From Halothece sp. PCC 7418 (GTDB lineage Bacteria > Cyanobacteriota > Cyanobacteriia > Cyanobacteriales > Rubidibacteraceae), in assembly GCF_000317635.1 (NCBI RefSeq), contig NC_019779.1, positions 1,860,001-1,924,000 of the forward strand: a stretch of 64,000 nucleotides of DNA, given 5' to 3'. Positions 43,488-52,539 of the stretch are shown in pieces; the first letter of the stretch is position 1; the number at the start of each line of letters is the position of its first letter. Below the pieces are notes generated by a model. It did no database searches. It was given only the letters and a program-made list of their open reading frames with translations, and was not told where the DNA came from. Both the position numbers and the translations under genes were made by a program.

Positions 43488-44057
43488 TTAAAGAAAATCT
43501 CTAAAATCGGAATTATTGCGACGGTCATAAAACTGTAATCGTCTGACTCCTAAATACAATTCATCAACAGTTTCTCCAGCGGGGAAGGCAGTGATCCCAA
43601 ACAAATAAGTCCCATCGTAGATCGGGTTTTTTCTGGGTTTCAGTCCAATGGTAAATGTGGTTCCTGGTGTCACTGGAGTTTGAAATTGAACTGTAATTTG
43701 GCGGTTATCTTCACTTTGGGAAACATCCGCGAGAAGAAGCGGTTCTTGTTTCTCCTTTGATGTTCCCACAAATGCAATGGTTCGATCTAAGAGTAAGGGA
43801 ATATCATCCACGCCACCGCGTTGATCAATCACCAGTTTCTCCAAGGGTTCACCTGCCTGTGAAGGAAGGGTAAACGTGAAATAGTAAGTTGCCCCACGAA
43901 CACCAGCTTCATTAAATGTGGTTCTTGCGTTTTCCAATCGGGGCGGGGAATTAAAAAACACCGTTCCGTTTAACCGTTGTCCAGCCAAACTTGCTGGGCT
44001 CAGCATAATTATTGTACCAAAGACAAACAAAGTGGAGGTTATTGAAGGAACACGCAT
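43488..44057 (-). CDS. DUF2808 exported protein
   Basis: A 189-residue exported protein starting at the ATG at 44057, where a signal peptide begins (ITSTLFVFGTIIMLSPASLA). An upstream frame to 44180 lacks a signal and is unlikely. The mature part (GTVFFNSPPRLENARTTFNE, YYFTFTLPSQAGEPLEKLVI, GTYLFGITAFPAGE, YLGVRRLQFYDR) is the cyanobacterial DUF2808 domain, a predicted beta-sandwich of unknown role, likely periplasmic. Confidence 0.82.
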   Translation of the reverse strand: MRVPSITSTLFVFGTIIMLSPASLAGQRLNGTVFFNSPPRLENARTTFNEAGVRGATYYFTFTLPSQAGEPLEKLVIDQRGGVDDIPLLLDRTIAFVGTSKEKQEPLLLADVSQSEDNRQITVQFQTPVTPGTTFTIGLKPRKNPIYDGTYLFGITAFPAGETVDELYLGVRRLQFYDRRNNSDFRDFL

Positions 44058-44193
44058 GATCTTAAATCTGCTAACTCCTAATAGGATATCCTTAGATAGC
44101 AGACGTGGCAAATACAATTCCCATGACCAATGACTGCAACAGGCGGGATTCAATCCCTGCCGTGCAAGCGAATTCGTCATTCTATGTTATAAA

Positions 44194-44568
44194 ATGATGC
44201 TAGAGTTACCACCTTTGAATCAAGAAACCATTTGGGCAATTTTAGAAGAAAAACTATCTGATGCGACAGTAAATCAACTGGTTTGGCACTATTTAGGCTA
44301 TCGTTATGATCCTGAGCGTGAAATATGGGATAGTGCATTGGTCTCTCCAGAGTGGCGAGAAACTTATCCAGACCCCCCTGATTTTATTGAAAGTCGCCCT
44401 GCAACAGTGAAATTAACCCGCTCGATCCCGAAAGCCAATAAACAACTCCTCAAGGAAAAATTAGGGTTTAAAGGCTATAAAATTGGGGAATTTGGTCCCC
44501 GACAAACCCGACGCGCAACAATGGCGAATTGGCTGCTGAGCTATATGCAGGAACAGAATTTACTTTAA
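44194..44568 (+). CDS. DUF1823 family protein
   Basis: A 124-residue cytosolic protein conserved in cyanobacteria and plastid-bearing lineages (DUF1823): LPPLNQETIWAILEEKLSD, LVWHYLGYRYDPEREIWD, SPEWRETYPDPPDFIESRP and FGPRQTRRATMANWLL. Function unknown. Its last 9 bp overlap the convergent glycosyltransferase gene. ATG codons at 44194 and 44197 are both usable. Confidence 0.8.
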   Translation: MMLELPPLNQETIWAILEEKLSDATVNQLVWHYLGYRYDPEREIWDSALVSPEWRETYPDPPDFIESRPATVKLTRSIPKANKQLLKEKLGFKGYKIGEFGPRQTRRATMANWLLSYMQEQNLL

Positions 44569-45795
44569 AATCGAGACATATAAATCACTGAGTCTCGAAG
44601 CAACGCCTTCCCAGCTAAATTCATTTTCCATGCGTTGTCTTGCCTTGTCACCCAATTGATTACGCCATTGCGGATCGCTTAAAATCCGATCAATGGCTTT
44701 GGTGAAGGCTTGGTCATCTTTGGGAGGAACGAGTAACCCCGTTTCTTCGGAAACAACGGTAAAGTTTAATCCTCCCACTGCACTTCCGACAACAGGGGTT
44801 CCACTTGCCATTGCTTCAATGGGAACTAAACCAAAGGGTTCGTAATGGCTGGGAACAACACAAACATCAGCAGCAGCAAAATACACAGGGAGATTTTCAT
44901 CAGAAATGCGCCCAGGGAATTCTGTAATCTCAGTGAGTCCTAATTCCTCGACAATTTTTGTGATGCGGTCTTTTTCATCCCCATCACTTTGACCTTTAGT
45001 ATAAGCGCCCGCAATAATTAAACGTAGAGATGCTTTTCCGTGCAATTGAGATTGACTGACGGCTCGCACAAGAGTTTCAATTCCTTTACGAGGATCAAAG
45101 CGTCCGATATAATAAATGATCTTTTCATCAGGAGAAAAGCCTAATTTTTCTCGCGCTTGTTCATAACTAATTGAACCAAAACGATGGATATCCGTTCCAC
45201 AGGGGATAATTTCAATATTTCCCTGAGTAGAAACCAGGGAGCGTAAATAGTCTCTTTCTTGAGGACTGGTGGCAACAATACAATCGGCTGTTTCTAAGGT
45301 TGCTTTTTCAATTTCTAAGCGTCGAGTTGCGGTTTGGGGCGGTTCTTTCACTGATTGATATTTAACTGCCCCTAAAGAATGATAAGTATGAGTCATGGGA
45401 AGAGATAATCTTCTTCGTAACTCTAGCCCCACCCATGCGGAAAGCCAGTAGTTGGTGTGGATCAGCGCATATTCTCTTCCTTCTTGACGGGCAAATTTAA
45501 GGAATTCTTCCACAAACTGATCGCAATGTTCAAAGATTTCTTGGCGAGGAATAAAGGTTTCGGGACCTGCTGTCAGACGAATAGTTCGACAATGATCTTG
45601 ATGTGGGACGATGCGGGGATTATCAGCATCAGACTGACGAGTAAACATATCCACGTCCCATCCTAATTGGGCAAGGGTTTCTCCGACTTGACGGACATAA
45701 ACATTTTGTCCCCCTGCTTCTTCTCCGCCAATATCAACAGCAGGATCGCCATGTACGGAAATTAAAGCAATCTGTTTACGATGAGTGGTATTCAT
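44560..45795 (-). CDS. Glycosyltransferase family 4 (GT-B, MshA/sucrose-phosphate-synthase-like)
   Basis: A 411-residue retaining GT-B enzyme. The N-terminal domain has HGDPAVDIGGEEAGGQNVYV, the glycine loop seen in sucrose-phosphate synthase and MshA-type enzymes; the C-terminal domain has IYYIGRFDPRKGIETLV and the E-x7-E motif EPFGLVPIEAMASGTPVV for the nucleotide-sugar donor. The acceptor is unknown. Candidates are sucrose or glycolipid synthesis; halotolerant cyanobacteria make sucrose, but the protein lacks a phosphatase domain. No operon partners. Confidence 0.85.
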   Translation of the reverse strand: MNTTHRKQIALISVHGDPAVDIGGEEAGGQNVYVRQVGETLAQLGWDVDMFTRQSDADNPRIVPHQDHCRTIRLTAGPETFIPRQEIFEHCDQFVEEFLKFARQEGREYALIHTNYWLSAWVGLELRRRLSLPMTHTYHSLGAVKYQSVKEPPQTATRRLEIEKATLETADCIVATSPQERDYLRSLVSTQGNIEIIPCGTDIHRFGSISYEQAREKLGFSPDEKIIYYIGRFDPRKGIETLVRAVSQSQLHGKASLRLIIAGAYTKGQSDGDEKDRITKIVEELGLTEITEFPGRISDENLPVYFAAADVCVVPSHYEPFGLVPIEAMASGTPVVGSAVGGLNFTVVSEETGLLVPPKDDQAFTKAIDRILSDPQWRNQLGDKARQRMENEFSWEGVASRLSDLYVSILK

Positions 45796-46017
45796 GTTCC
45801 CTCCTAGTGCTGGATGCTTTTTCCCAAACGTTTTGACAACGAAACGAATTTAAACGCGATAAGAGTGACAGTGGCTATAACCTGTTATCATATCGCGCTT
45901 TAACTTAGCAGTTCTGGGCAATTCACTCAATCAGCTTTCAGAGAGATTTTTTTCGTTTGTTATTTGTTATTCGTTATTTGTTCTTTGGCTACTGATTGCT
46001 AGTCACTGGTAATTCAA

Positions 46018-47202
46018 TTAAGATTGAACAAACTTGGTTAAACGTTCGAGACCATGATTGATGGTGGTGAGATCGGTTGCATAAGATAAGCGAATGCAGG
46101 AGTCATTACCGAAAGCAATACCTGGAACGGTTGCCACTTGCATTTCTTCGAGTAATTCGTTGGCAAAGTTAAAGGAGGTTTTCCCCGTTTGACTGATATC
46201 CACGAAGAGATAAAATGCTCCATAAGGCGTGGGACAAGTCAATTGAGGCACTTTCGCTAAGGCATCGAGCATGATTTGTCGTCGTTGGGCAAATGCTGAT
46301 CGCATGGTTTCAATGGCGGTTTCGGATGCGGGATTTTCTAACGCAGCGATCGCGCCATATTGAGCAAAGGTACAAACATTTGAGGTACTATGACTCTGAA
46401 TGGTAGTCATGGCTTTGATAATTTCTTCATTCCCTGCCAAATAGCCCACACGCCAACCAGTCATCGCGTAAGTTTTTGCAAAGCCACTGCTAACTAATGT
46501 CCGAGCAAAGATCTCTGAGTTTAAACTGCCAATGCTGATATGTTCCGCGTTATCGTAGAGAATTTTTTCATAGATTTCATCAGATACCACCCAGAGATTA
46601 TGTTTGACAATGACATCTGCTAAAGCCGTCAGTTCATCTCGGGAATAAACCGCACCTGTAGGGTTAGTAGGGGAGTTGAGAATAAACAGTTTACTTTGAG
46701 GAGTAATACTTTGTTCGAGTTGCGAGGCTGTAATTTTGTATTGTTGTTGGGCGGTTGTGGGAACAATAACAGGAACGCCTCCTGCCAGTTTCACCATTTC
46801 GGGATAACTGAGCCAGTAGGGAGAGGGAATAATCACTTCATCCCCTGGGTTAATAAACGCCTGCATGAGGTTAAACAGGGAATATTTCCCGCCGTTGGTG
46901 ACGATCACTTCATTGGCGGAATAGGGTAAATTATTTTCGGAGCTTAATTTGTGCGCGATCGCGCTGCGGAGTCTGGCTTCCCCAGCAGCAGCCCCATACC
47001 GAGTTTTCCCCTCATCTAGGGCTTGTTTGGCTGCATCAACAACGTGCTGCGGAGTATCAAAATCTGGTTCTCCTGCACTAAAACTACATACATCTAAGCC
47101 ATCCGCCTTCATTGCTTTGGCTTTCGCTGAAATTTCCAGCGTTAACGAGGGGGTTACTTCTCCAACACGATTGGCTAAAGGAATATCACGCGATCCGCCC
47201 AC
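46018..47202 (-). CDS. aspC: Pyridoxal-phosphate aspartate/prephenate aminotransferase
   Basis: A 394-residue class I aminotransferase of the Ib subgroup: [64 protein letters not shown], and the PLP lysine in [17 protein letters not shown]. It transfers amino groups between aspartate and 2-oxoglutarate; many cyanobacterial members also act on prephenate to give arogenate. It is the first gene downstream of the Zorya-like genes, 121 bp away, and is clearly housekeeping, so it marks that module's edge. Confidence 0.92.
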   Translation of the reverse strand: MGGSRDIPLANRVGEVTPSLTLEISAKAKAMKADGLDVCSFSAGEPDFDTPQHVVDAAKQALDEGKTRYGAAAGEARLRSAIAHKLSSENNLPYSANEVIVTNGGKYSLFNLMQAFINPGDEVIIPSPYWLSYPEMVKLAGGVPVIVPTTAQQQYKITASQLEQSITPQSKLFILNSPTNPTGAVYSRDELTALADVIVKHNLWVVSDEIYEKILYDNAEHISIGSLNSEIFARTLVSSGFAKTYAMTGWRVGYLAGNEEIIKAMTTIQSHSTSNVCTFAQYGAIAALENPASETAIETMRSAFAQRRQIMLDALAKVPQLTCPTPYGAFYLFVDISQTGKTSFNFANELLEEMQVATVPGIAFGNDSCIRLSYATDLTTINHGLERLTKFVQS

Positions 47203-47322
47203 ATCGTCCTCCCATCTGTTTTATTTCATCACTGCTATTCTAGTGTCTCAGACTATGCTTCTTGTTCACAGGGGGGTTGTATCATTTGTTACAACTTTTT
47301 GACATTGAACTCTCGTTAAACT

Positions 47323-48846
47323 TCAATAAGAGGGAAACCTCCTTTTTGCTTCTCGTTCTAATTGCTCAATATCTCTGCGCCATCTCATTAAATCTCTTTC
47401 TCGTGTTCTTCGTTTATCACCATTAGGATCATGAAGTGGAAGTCCTATATTAGGATTATAGTGATCGCGATAAGGTTGATTGGGATTATTTTTATTCCGA
47501 CGTTTGAAATGAGTTGTTCCAGCATTAGGTAAAATTCCCCGTTCTCGCAACCATTTTTCACAATCAATTTGCCAAAGATACTTATGATCATGAACTTCTC
47601 CACCAAAAGCCCGTAACCGCTTTACTGATAACTGAGAAGACGCAAACAATTCTTGTTCAATGTTCGGATACTGATCACGCTTAAAAATGCGAGTTTCACT
47701 TCCACTTCCACGGAAAAATTCAACAACAAACCAGTTGCCAAAATCAAAAATACAAACTTCTGTTTCCTCACTCCCATCATCTTTGATAATATCTATATCT
47801 TGTTGGATTTGATTTCCTACAACATTGACCGAAGACTGCGGAAGTAAAATCCGAATGCGCTCAAACTGATCTGAATATTGCTCCCAAAAATATTTTCTGC
47901 TGAGCAGTTGATTTTTATTAGCTTTTTCCTGATCGTTGCTTTCATTGAATCGAGCAGAAATAATATCAACTAACCTTTGGAAATCTCGATAGTTAGCTGC
48001 ACCAAACCATTGTCTTAACGCACTTTTTGCCTCAGTAGAAAGCCGACTCCATTGAGATGCTGTTACCAGTGGACTATAATGGTTTTGTAGCCACTGGACT
48101 AAATTATTAAACTGCCCCCCAACTTCTGCACTAACTTTTTTTAGCAAGGTTTCGACTGCACTAATTTCTTGTTCAACAGTCATTATTTCAAAACAGTTCA
48201 GTAACCAACTTGCTTCTTTTTGTGTGGGGTTTGATTGGTTAGAAAAAGCAGTAACAACATATTCTAAAGCATCATAAATAATGCTTAAATTAGTAGGTAG
48301 TTGAGCAGTCTTAAATAAGTCTTGAGGTGTTAACTCTTTACGAAGTGATAGTTTAGCTATAGGTAAAACTGGATCGCGCTTTTGTAGAGTACATAGAACT
48401 TGAACAGCTAAATCATCATCATGAATATCTGACAAAGTAGAAAAAGTTTCTACCAAAGAGGGTGCTAAACTATTTCTATGTCCATCATAATAATAAGCTA
48501 AACGCCAACACAAACGCTGTTTTATAGCATCATTATTAATTGCACCTTCCCAAATCAAGCGAGACGTTGATAATTGTTGGTCTTTTGAATGTTTTTGATC
48601 CCAGTCTTTCTTATAATAAATACAGTAAACCCACTCCAATAAACTAACATTGTCGGCGTTTCCTTGTTCTAAATTCATAAAAATGTCATCTAAAGAACGA
48701 GGAGGACGAGTTTGATATTGGTTTACTTCAGGGGGAAGTTCTGGGGAAGAGAATTTATGATTCGTTCCAATTTCAGCAGCTAACTTTGTCAATGCTGTTG
48801 GTTGTAACTGAAATTGTGGAAGCGGTTGAATAGTTTTAAATTTCAT
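47323..48846 (-). CDS. zorC: ZorC-like EH_signature domain protein
   Basis: A 507-residue protein whose C-terminal half fits the EH_signature domain: SRKYFWEQYSDQFERIRIL, then a conserved Glu strand (DFGNWFVVEFFRGSGSETRI), RDQYPNIEQELF and GGEVHDHKYLWQIDCEKWLR with the conserved His. The N-terminal half is helical (HEAT-like appearance). In type I Zorya, ZorC has this domain and acts with the ZorAB motor and the ZorD helicase/nuclease. EH_signature proteins are known from operons with MotA- and OmpA-like genes. The C-terminus is very basic (RRTRERDLMRWRRD), suitable for DNA binding. No ZorD gene follows. Named by domain and context, not by alignment. Confidence 0.78.
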   Translation of the reverse strand: MKFKTIQPLPQFQLQPTALTKLAAEIGTNHKFSSPELPPEVNQYQTRPPRSLDDIFMNLEQGNADNVSLLEWVYCIYYKKDWDQKHSKDQQLSTSRLIWEGAINNDAIKQRLCWRLAYYYDGHRNSLAPSLVETFSTLSDIHDDDLAVQVLCTLQKRDPVLPIAKLSLRKELTPQDLFKTAQLPTNLSIIYDALEYVVTAFSNQSNPTQKEASWLLNCFEIMTVEQEISAVETLLKKVSAEVGGQFNNLVQWLQNHYSPLVTASQWSRLSTEAKSALRQWFGAANYRDFQRLVDIISARFNESNDQEKANKNQLLSRKYFWEQYSDQFERIRILLPQSSVNVVGNQIQQDIDIIKDDGSEETEVCIFDFGNWFVVEFFRGSGSETRIFKRDQYPNIEQELFASSQLSVKRLRAFGGEVHDHKYLWQIDCEKWLRERGILPNAGTTHFKRRNKNNPNQPYRDHYNPNIGLPLHDPNGDKRRTRERDLMRWRRDIEQLEREAKRRFPSY

Positions 48847-49061
48847 GATTTTTTAGGAGAAATTAAATAACAGATATAGCAGTTATAATTCATTGTAGGG
48901 TGGGCATTGCCCACCTTACGACTAATTCTGTTAGGGCTGTTGCTTGTAACTGAAATGGCGGAATATATCAGTTCTAATTCGTTCGTAAAAACTTGATTAA
49001 AGGCGGGCGAAGGGGGGATCTGGTGCAGAGGGATTTTTGGGATTTCATATTAAAAGTAATT
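48847..49061. repeat. Dispersed repeats between zorB- and zorC-like genes
   Basis: The 215 bp gap holds half of an ATAGCAGTT-type element (48873 onwards), a GTAGGGTGGGC...GCCCACC hairpin at 48895-48915, and a second ATATCAGTTCTAATTCGTTC block with a trailing AAGGGGGGATC. All are members of dispersed families found elsewhere in the window. The unit's genes are thus spaced by repeats and not tightly packed here. Confidence 0.55.
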
Positions 49062-49772
49062 TTATTTGCTTTCTTGATCAATCGATTCTTTAATTTTTGC
49101 TTCCTCTTGATCAGTCCCACCAGTAAAATCAGGACGACGTAATTGAAAGCGGAATGTTACCTTCCGATCAATTGGATCATCAATATTTTGATTTGCCTCA
49201 ATTTCTCCGCGACCACTAATTAAAATTTTCTTTTCAAAACGCTTCTTGTTTGGGAATTGGAGTTCATCGGAAAAAATGTAATTTGTTACAGCCAAAGCTC
49301 GTTCTAAACTTAAAGCGCGATTCGCTATTTCTGAACCTTTAGAACTAGTATGTCCTTCAATTATAATTCGTACAACTAACTGATCAAAGTCTTCATTAGA
49401 AAGGATAACTCCGCTATAAATTGGAATAAATTCATTCAGAAATTGTTTTCCTTCAAACTTTAATTGTGAAGAGCCTTCAGTGAATAAAATTTGATCATCT
49501 AAGCTCACATCACCTGTTTTGGGATCAACTTGTAAGGCTTCATTACCGATCTCTTTTTCTATTGCTTCGACAACAGCTATAGGTAACTTATCAATAAGTT
49601 CTTGATATTTCTGCAACTGAATTTGAGTGGCGATAAATAAGAGGGCGAAAAATAAAAGTAAGCCTGACATTAAATCACTAATTGAAAGCCAAACGCCCGA
49701 TTCTTGATTTTGTTCGTCGTCATCCTCTAAATCAAGTTCGAGATTAGAATTAAGTGGGTCAAAATTTGTCAT
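49062..49772 (-). CDS. zorB: ZorB-like OmpA/MotB-type stator subunit
   Basis: A 236-residue inner-membrane protein. After an acidic N-terminus (~1-25) comes a single helix, SISDLMSGLLLFFALLFIA, with D33 at the position of the proton-binding Asp of MotB-type stators. The periplasmic part has an OmpA-like peptidoglycan-binding domain: DDQILFTEGSSQLKFEG, IEGHTSSKGSEIANRALSLERA and the later GRGE. ZorB normally pairs with five ZorA chains to form an ion-driven motor anchored in the cell wall. The ATG has a good GGAG ribosome-binding sequence 6 bp upstream, so it can be translated independently despite the repeat array before it. Confidence 0.88.
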   Translation of the reverse strand: MTNFDPLNSNLELDLEDDDEQNQESGVWLSISDLMSGLLLFFALLFIATQIQLQKYQELIDKLPIAVVEAIEKEIGNEALQVDPKTGDVSLDDQILFTEGSSQLKFEGKQFLNEFIPIYSGVILSNEDFDQLVVRIIIEGHTSSKGSEIANRALSLERALAVTNYIFSDELQFPNKKRFEKKILISGRGEIEANQNIDDPIDRKVTFRFQLRRPDFTGGTDQEEAKIKESIDQESK

Positions 49773-49848
49773 TGTATCTCCAAAAAGTTTTTCTGAATAA
49801 CTTTAATAATTGGTTGACTGATATAACCTTTACAAGTCCCTGGTTAGT

Positions 49849-50310
49849 GTTGGGTTTCACCGTATTCAACCCAATCTACATAGAGATCTTTTTGTCGGTC
49901 AAATCATCTCTAATGCTTACTATTAGTTGGGTTTCACCGTATTCAACCCAACCTACATAGAGATCTTTTTGTCGGTCAAATCATCTCTAATGCTTACTAT
50001 TAGTTGGGTTTCACCGTATTCAACCCAACCTACATAGAGATCTTTTTGTCGGTCAAATCATCTCTAATGCTTACTATTAGTTGGGTTTCACCGTATTCAA
50101 CCCAATCTACATAGAGATCTTTTTGTCGGTCAAATCATCTCTAATGCTTACTATTAGTTGGGTTTCACCGTATTCAACCCAACCTACATAGAGATCTTTT
50201 TGTCGGTCAAATCATCTCTAATGCTTACTATTAGTTGGGTTTCACCGTATTCAACCCAACCTACATAGAGATCTTTTTGTCGGTCAATCATCTCTAATGC
50301 TTACTATTAG
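49849..50310. repeat. Six-copy 77 bp tandem array at the zorA 3' end
   Basis: Units start at 49849, 49926, 50003, 50080, 50157 and 50234, all 77 bp apart; the last has one A deleted. Each unit begins with GTTGGGTT, which pairs with AACCCAAC 11 bp later, then CATAGAGATCTTTTTGTCGG, and ends with ATGCTTACTATTAG. That last part, read on the minus strand, encodes the final zorA residues N-S-K-H and the stop. Two units carry a C-to-T change that breaks one stem pair. The hairpin core is the same as in the dispersed elements at 7061 and 17549. Confidence 0.92.
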
Positions 50311-52534
50311 CATCATTTAGATCATTGGCTGCTGAAACTAAATAGTTAGCAACACCCATTAATCCTTGAGAGGTTTGATTGAGTTGATTGCAAACTTCTG
50401 CTGCTGCTTGTTCTGATTCTTGTCTTCCTTGTTGATAAGTTTCATTAGCTTGTTCAAAGTATTCGGTTAAATTATCATTCCAAGTTTCTAAGCCTCGATT
50501 AAAGTTATGAATCAGGTTTTCATAGGCTTGATTAATTTTCCTTGATTCACTTCCTAGAGTTCTCGCTATGTCTTGAATTTGCGCTAAACGGTCAGCAGAC
50601 GTTAAGCCTGTTGTATTGGCTAAATCACTAACAGCTTTTGTGGTTATTTGAATTTTCTCCATACTTTCAATAACTTGTTCAGCCATATTTTTAGCGTCTT
50701 CTTGGAAAACTCTTTGTAATTCTTTAACCACTTCCTCTAAGCCTTCTCGCTGTCTTCCTAATGTTTCTTCTAGGAGATTATTTTGTTGTTCAAAAAACTG
50801 ATTGAGTGAGTTTTGATAGGTAATGCGGAAGTTTTCTAATTCTTGCTGTACGGTTTGACGGGTATTTTGCAACATTGAATCAATATTAGTTAATGTTCCA
50901 TTCAAGTTATTACTAGCATTACTCATCATTTGCGAGGCTTCATGACCAACGCGAGTCAGGGTATTGGATTGTTCTACAAAAGCGTTATTCGCTTCTTGTA
51001 AAATATCTTGAGTAGAAGTTTGCACTTCTTCGAGCATTGTTCTTTGCTGTTGTGCTTGAGTTCTGAGAGTAGTTTGTAATTCTTCTCGTATTTGTTGGAA
51101 CGTATTTGCTGTTTCTTCCGCACTTTCAGCAAAAGCGTGGCGTTGAGTTTCTAAACCTGAAATACTCTCATTGATTGCTTGAGTAATACTGGTTTGTAAG
51201 TTCTCGCTGGCGTTACTCATCATGTCAGAGGCTTCATTCCCAACGCGAGTCAGCGTATTTGATTGTTCTACAAAAGCGTTATTCGCTTCCTGTAAAATAC
51301 CTTGAGTAGAAGTTTGGACTTCTTCAAGCATGGTTCTTTGCTGTTGTGCTTGAGTAGTGAGTGCTTGTTCTAAGTCTTCTCGTATTCCTCGGAAAGTCGT
51401 AGAGGCTTGTTCAGCACTTTCAGCAAAAGCTGTTCGTTGGGCTTCCATTCCTGAAATACTTTGATCAACTGCATGATTAATATTTGTCGCTACTTGTTGC
51501 ATTACACCTTGAGTATCGGTTTTAAACTGCTCTAAAATTTGTTGTAGGTTTTGAGCAAAGGCTTCAAGTTGTCCAATAGTTTGTTGTTGGAATTGTTGAA
51601 TCGTTTGAATAGATGTCGCCAAACTTTCAGAAATTCCTCCTAATTCTTCTTTCAGTTCTTTAACTGCACTGGAAGCCTCTTGAGTCATTGCTGCGCTTTC
51701 ATCAAGACGAGTCATTACAGGTTCAATAACTTCTGTTTTCAGTTCTGCAATTAAAGTTTTTAGAAGTTCTTGACGCTGGTTTTCAATGGTTTGGCGTTGT
51801 AGGTTGAGATCCGTTCTAATTGTTCTAATTTCTTCAAAAGTTGGTTTTAAAGCGGTTGCAACTTCCTCGCCAATTATTTCAGGTTTCAGATGACTTAACT
51901 CCTGCAACGTTTCGTTTTGAGTTTTAAGATCTGTTCTGACCTCTTGGAAACTCGGTTTTAAAGCGTTCGCAACTTCTTCCCCAATATTTTGAGCGTTGAG
52001 AGTTACTAGCCCTTCCACTTTTTTAGCAATTTTGCCTAATTGTTCAATGGGATCTGGAGGTTGATTACGATTATTTTGCTCGCGAATTTTCGGCATGAGA
52101 GAATTACGGCGTATTCGTTTTAAGGTTTCGCTAGCAGCAAGAATAAAAATAAATAAACTTGCGCCACCTAAGCCCCAAAGAGAAGTCGTAAAAGCAGTTT
52201 TCATTCCTGCTAAAAGTTCAGTGCTATTGTTTAGAAGTGCATCAGTATTGTTGATATTTTCTAAAGCAATGCCTTGTAAGCCTTGAGAAATCCCCCAAAA
52301 AGTTCCTAAAATTCCGATCGCGGTTAGTAAAGTGGGAACAAAATGTAATGGACTGCGAATATTTCCTTTATTAAAAATAGAAAGGTCACGATTTTTACTA
52401 ATTTGGTTTGCTTTTTTGCCAGTTTGCCTGTAATAGCTCAATAAAAGAGAGATTTCAATAAAAAATCCAATTATGAAAATGATCCTCACAGTGTTGATAA
52501 AAAATAAGTTATTTGTTTCGATCGCGCTCAACAT
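50294..52534 (-). CDS. zorA: ZorA-like MotA/TolQ/ExbB-type channel with long coiled-coil tail
   Basis: A 746-residue protein. Residues 1-140 form a MotA-like channel: helix ~13-33, then FVPTLLTAIGILGTFWGIS (~65-83) and LLAGMKTAFTTSLWGLGGAS (~108-126), the two pore-lining helices of MotA/ExbB. The rest (~165-740) is a Gln/Glu-rich coiled coil, comparable in length to the intracellular tail of ZorA. The tail contains a 98-residue direct duplication (repeat 1 about 354-446, repeat 2 about 453-545) and a smaller one at 184-203/221-242. The stop lies inside the 77 bp array. In Zorya the tail signals from the membrane motor to cytosolic effectors. GAGGAG inside the end of the previous gene serves as ribosome-binding site. 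Confidence 0.88.
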   Translation of the reverse strand: MLSAIETNNLFFINTVRIIFIIGFFIEISLLLSYYRQTGKKANQISKNRDLSIFNKGNIRSPLHFVPTLLTAIGILGTFWGISQGLQGIALENINNTDALLNNSTELLAGMKTAFTTSLWGLGGASLFIFILAASETLKRIRRNSLMPKIREQNNRNQPPDPIEQLGKIAKKVEGLVTLNAQNIGEEVANALKPSFQEVRTDLKTQNETLQELSHLKPEIIGEEVATALKPTFEEIRTIRTDLNLQRQTIENQRQELLKTLIAELKTEVIEPVMTRLDESAAMTQEASSAVKELKEELGGISESLATSIQTIQQFQQQTIGQLEAFAQNLQQILEQFKTDTQGVMQQVATNINHAVDQSISGMEAQRTAFAESAEQASTTFRGIREDLEQALTTQAQQQRTMLEEVQTSTQGILQEANNAFVEQSNTLTRVGNEASDMMSNASENLQTSITQAINESISGLETQRHAFAESAEETANTFQQIREELQTTLRTQAQQQRTMLEEVQTSTQDILQEANNAFVEQSNTLTRVGHEASQMMSNASNNLNGTLTNIDSMLQNTRQTVQQELENFRITYQNSLNQFFEQQNNLLEETLGRQREGLEEVVKELQRVFQEDAKNMAEQVIESMEKIQITTKAVSDLANTTGLTSADRLAQIQDIARTLGSESRKINQAYENLIHNFNRGLETWNDNLTEYFEQANETYQQGRQESEQAAAEVCNQLNQTSQGLMGVANYLVSAANDLNDANSKH

Positions 52535-52539
52535 ACTGA

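Noticed and set aside
46018-47202. Aspartate aminotransferase as a fifth Zorya component
   Set aside because: It is a typical housekeeping enzyme with all conserved motifs, separated by 121 bp and with its own start context.
49849-50310. CRISPR array
   Set aside because: The repeats are contiguous 77 bp tandem units with no unique spacers, no cas genes are nearby, and the unit contains the zorA stop codon.
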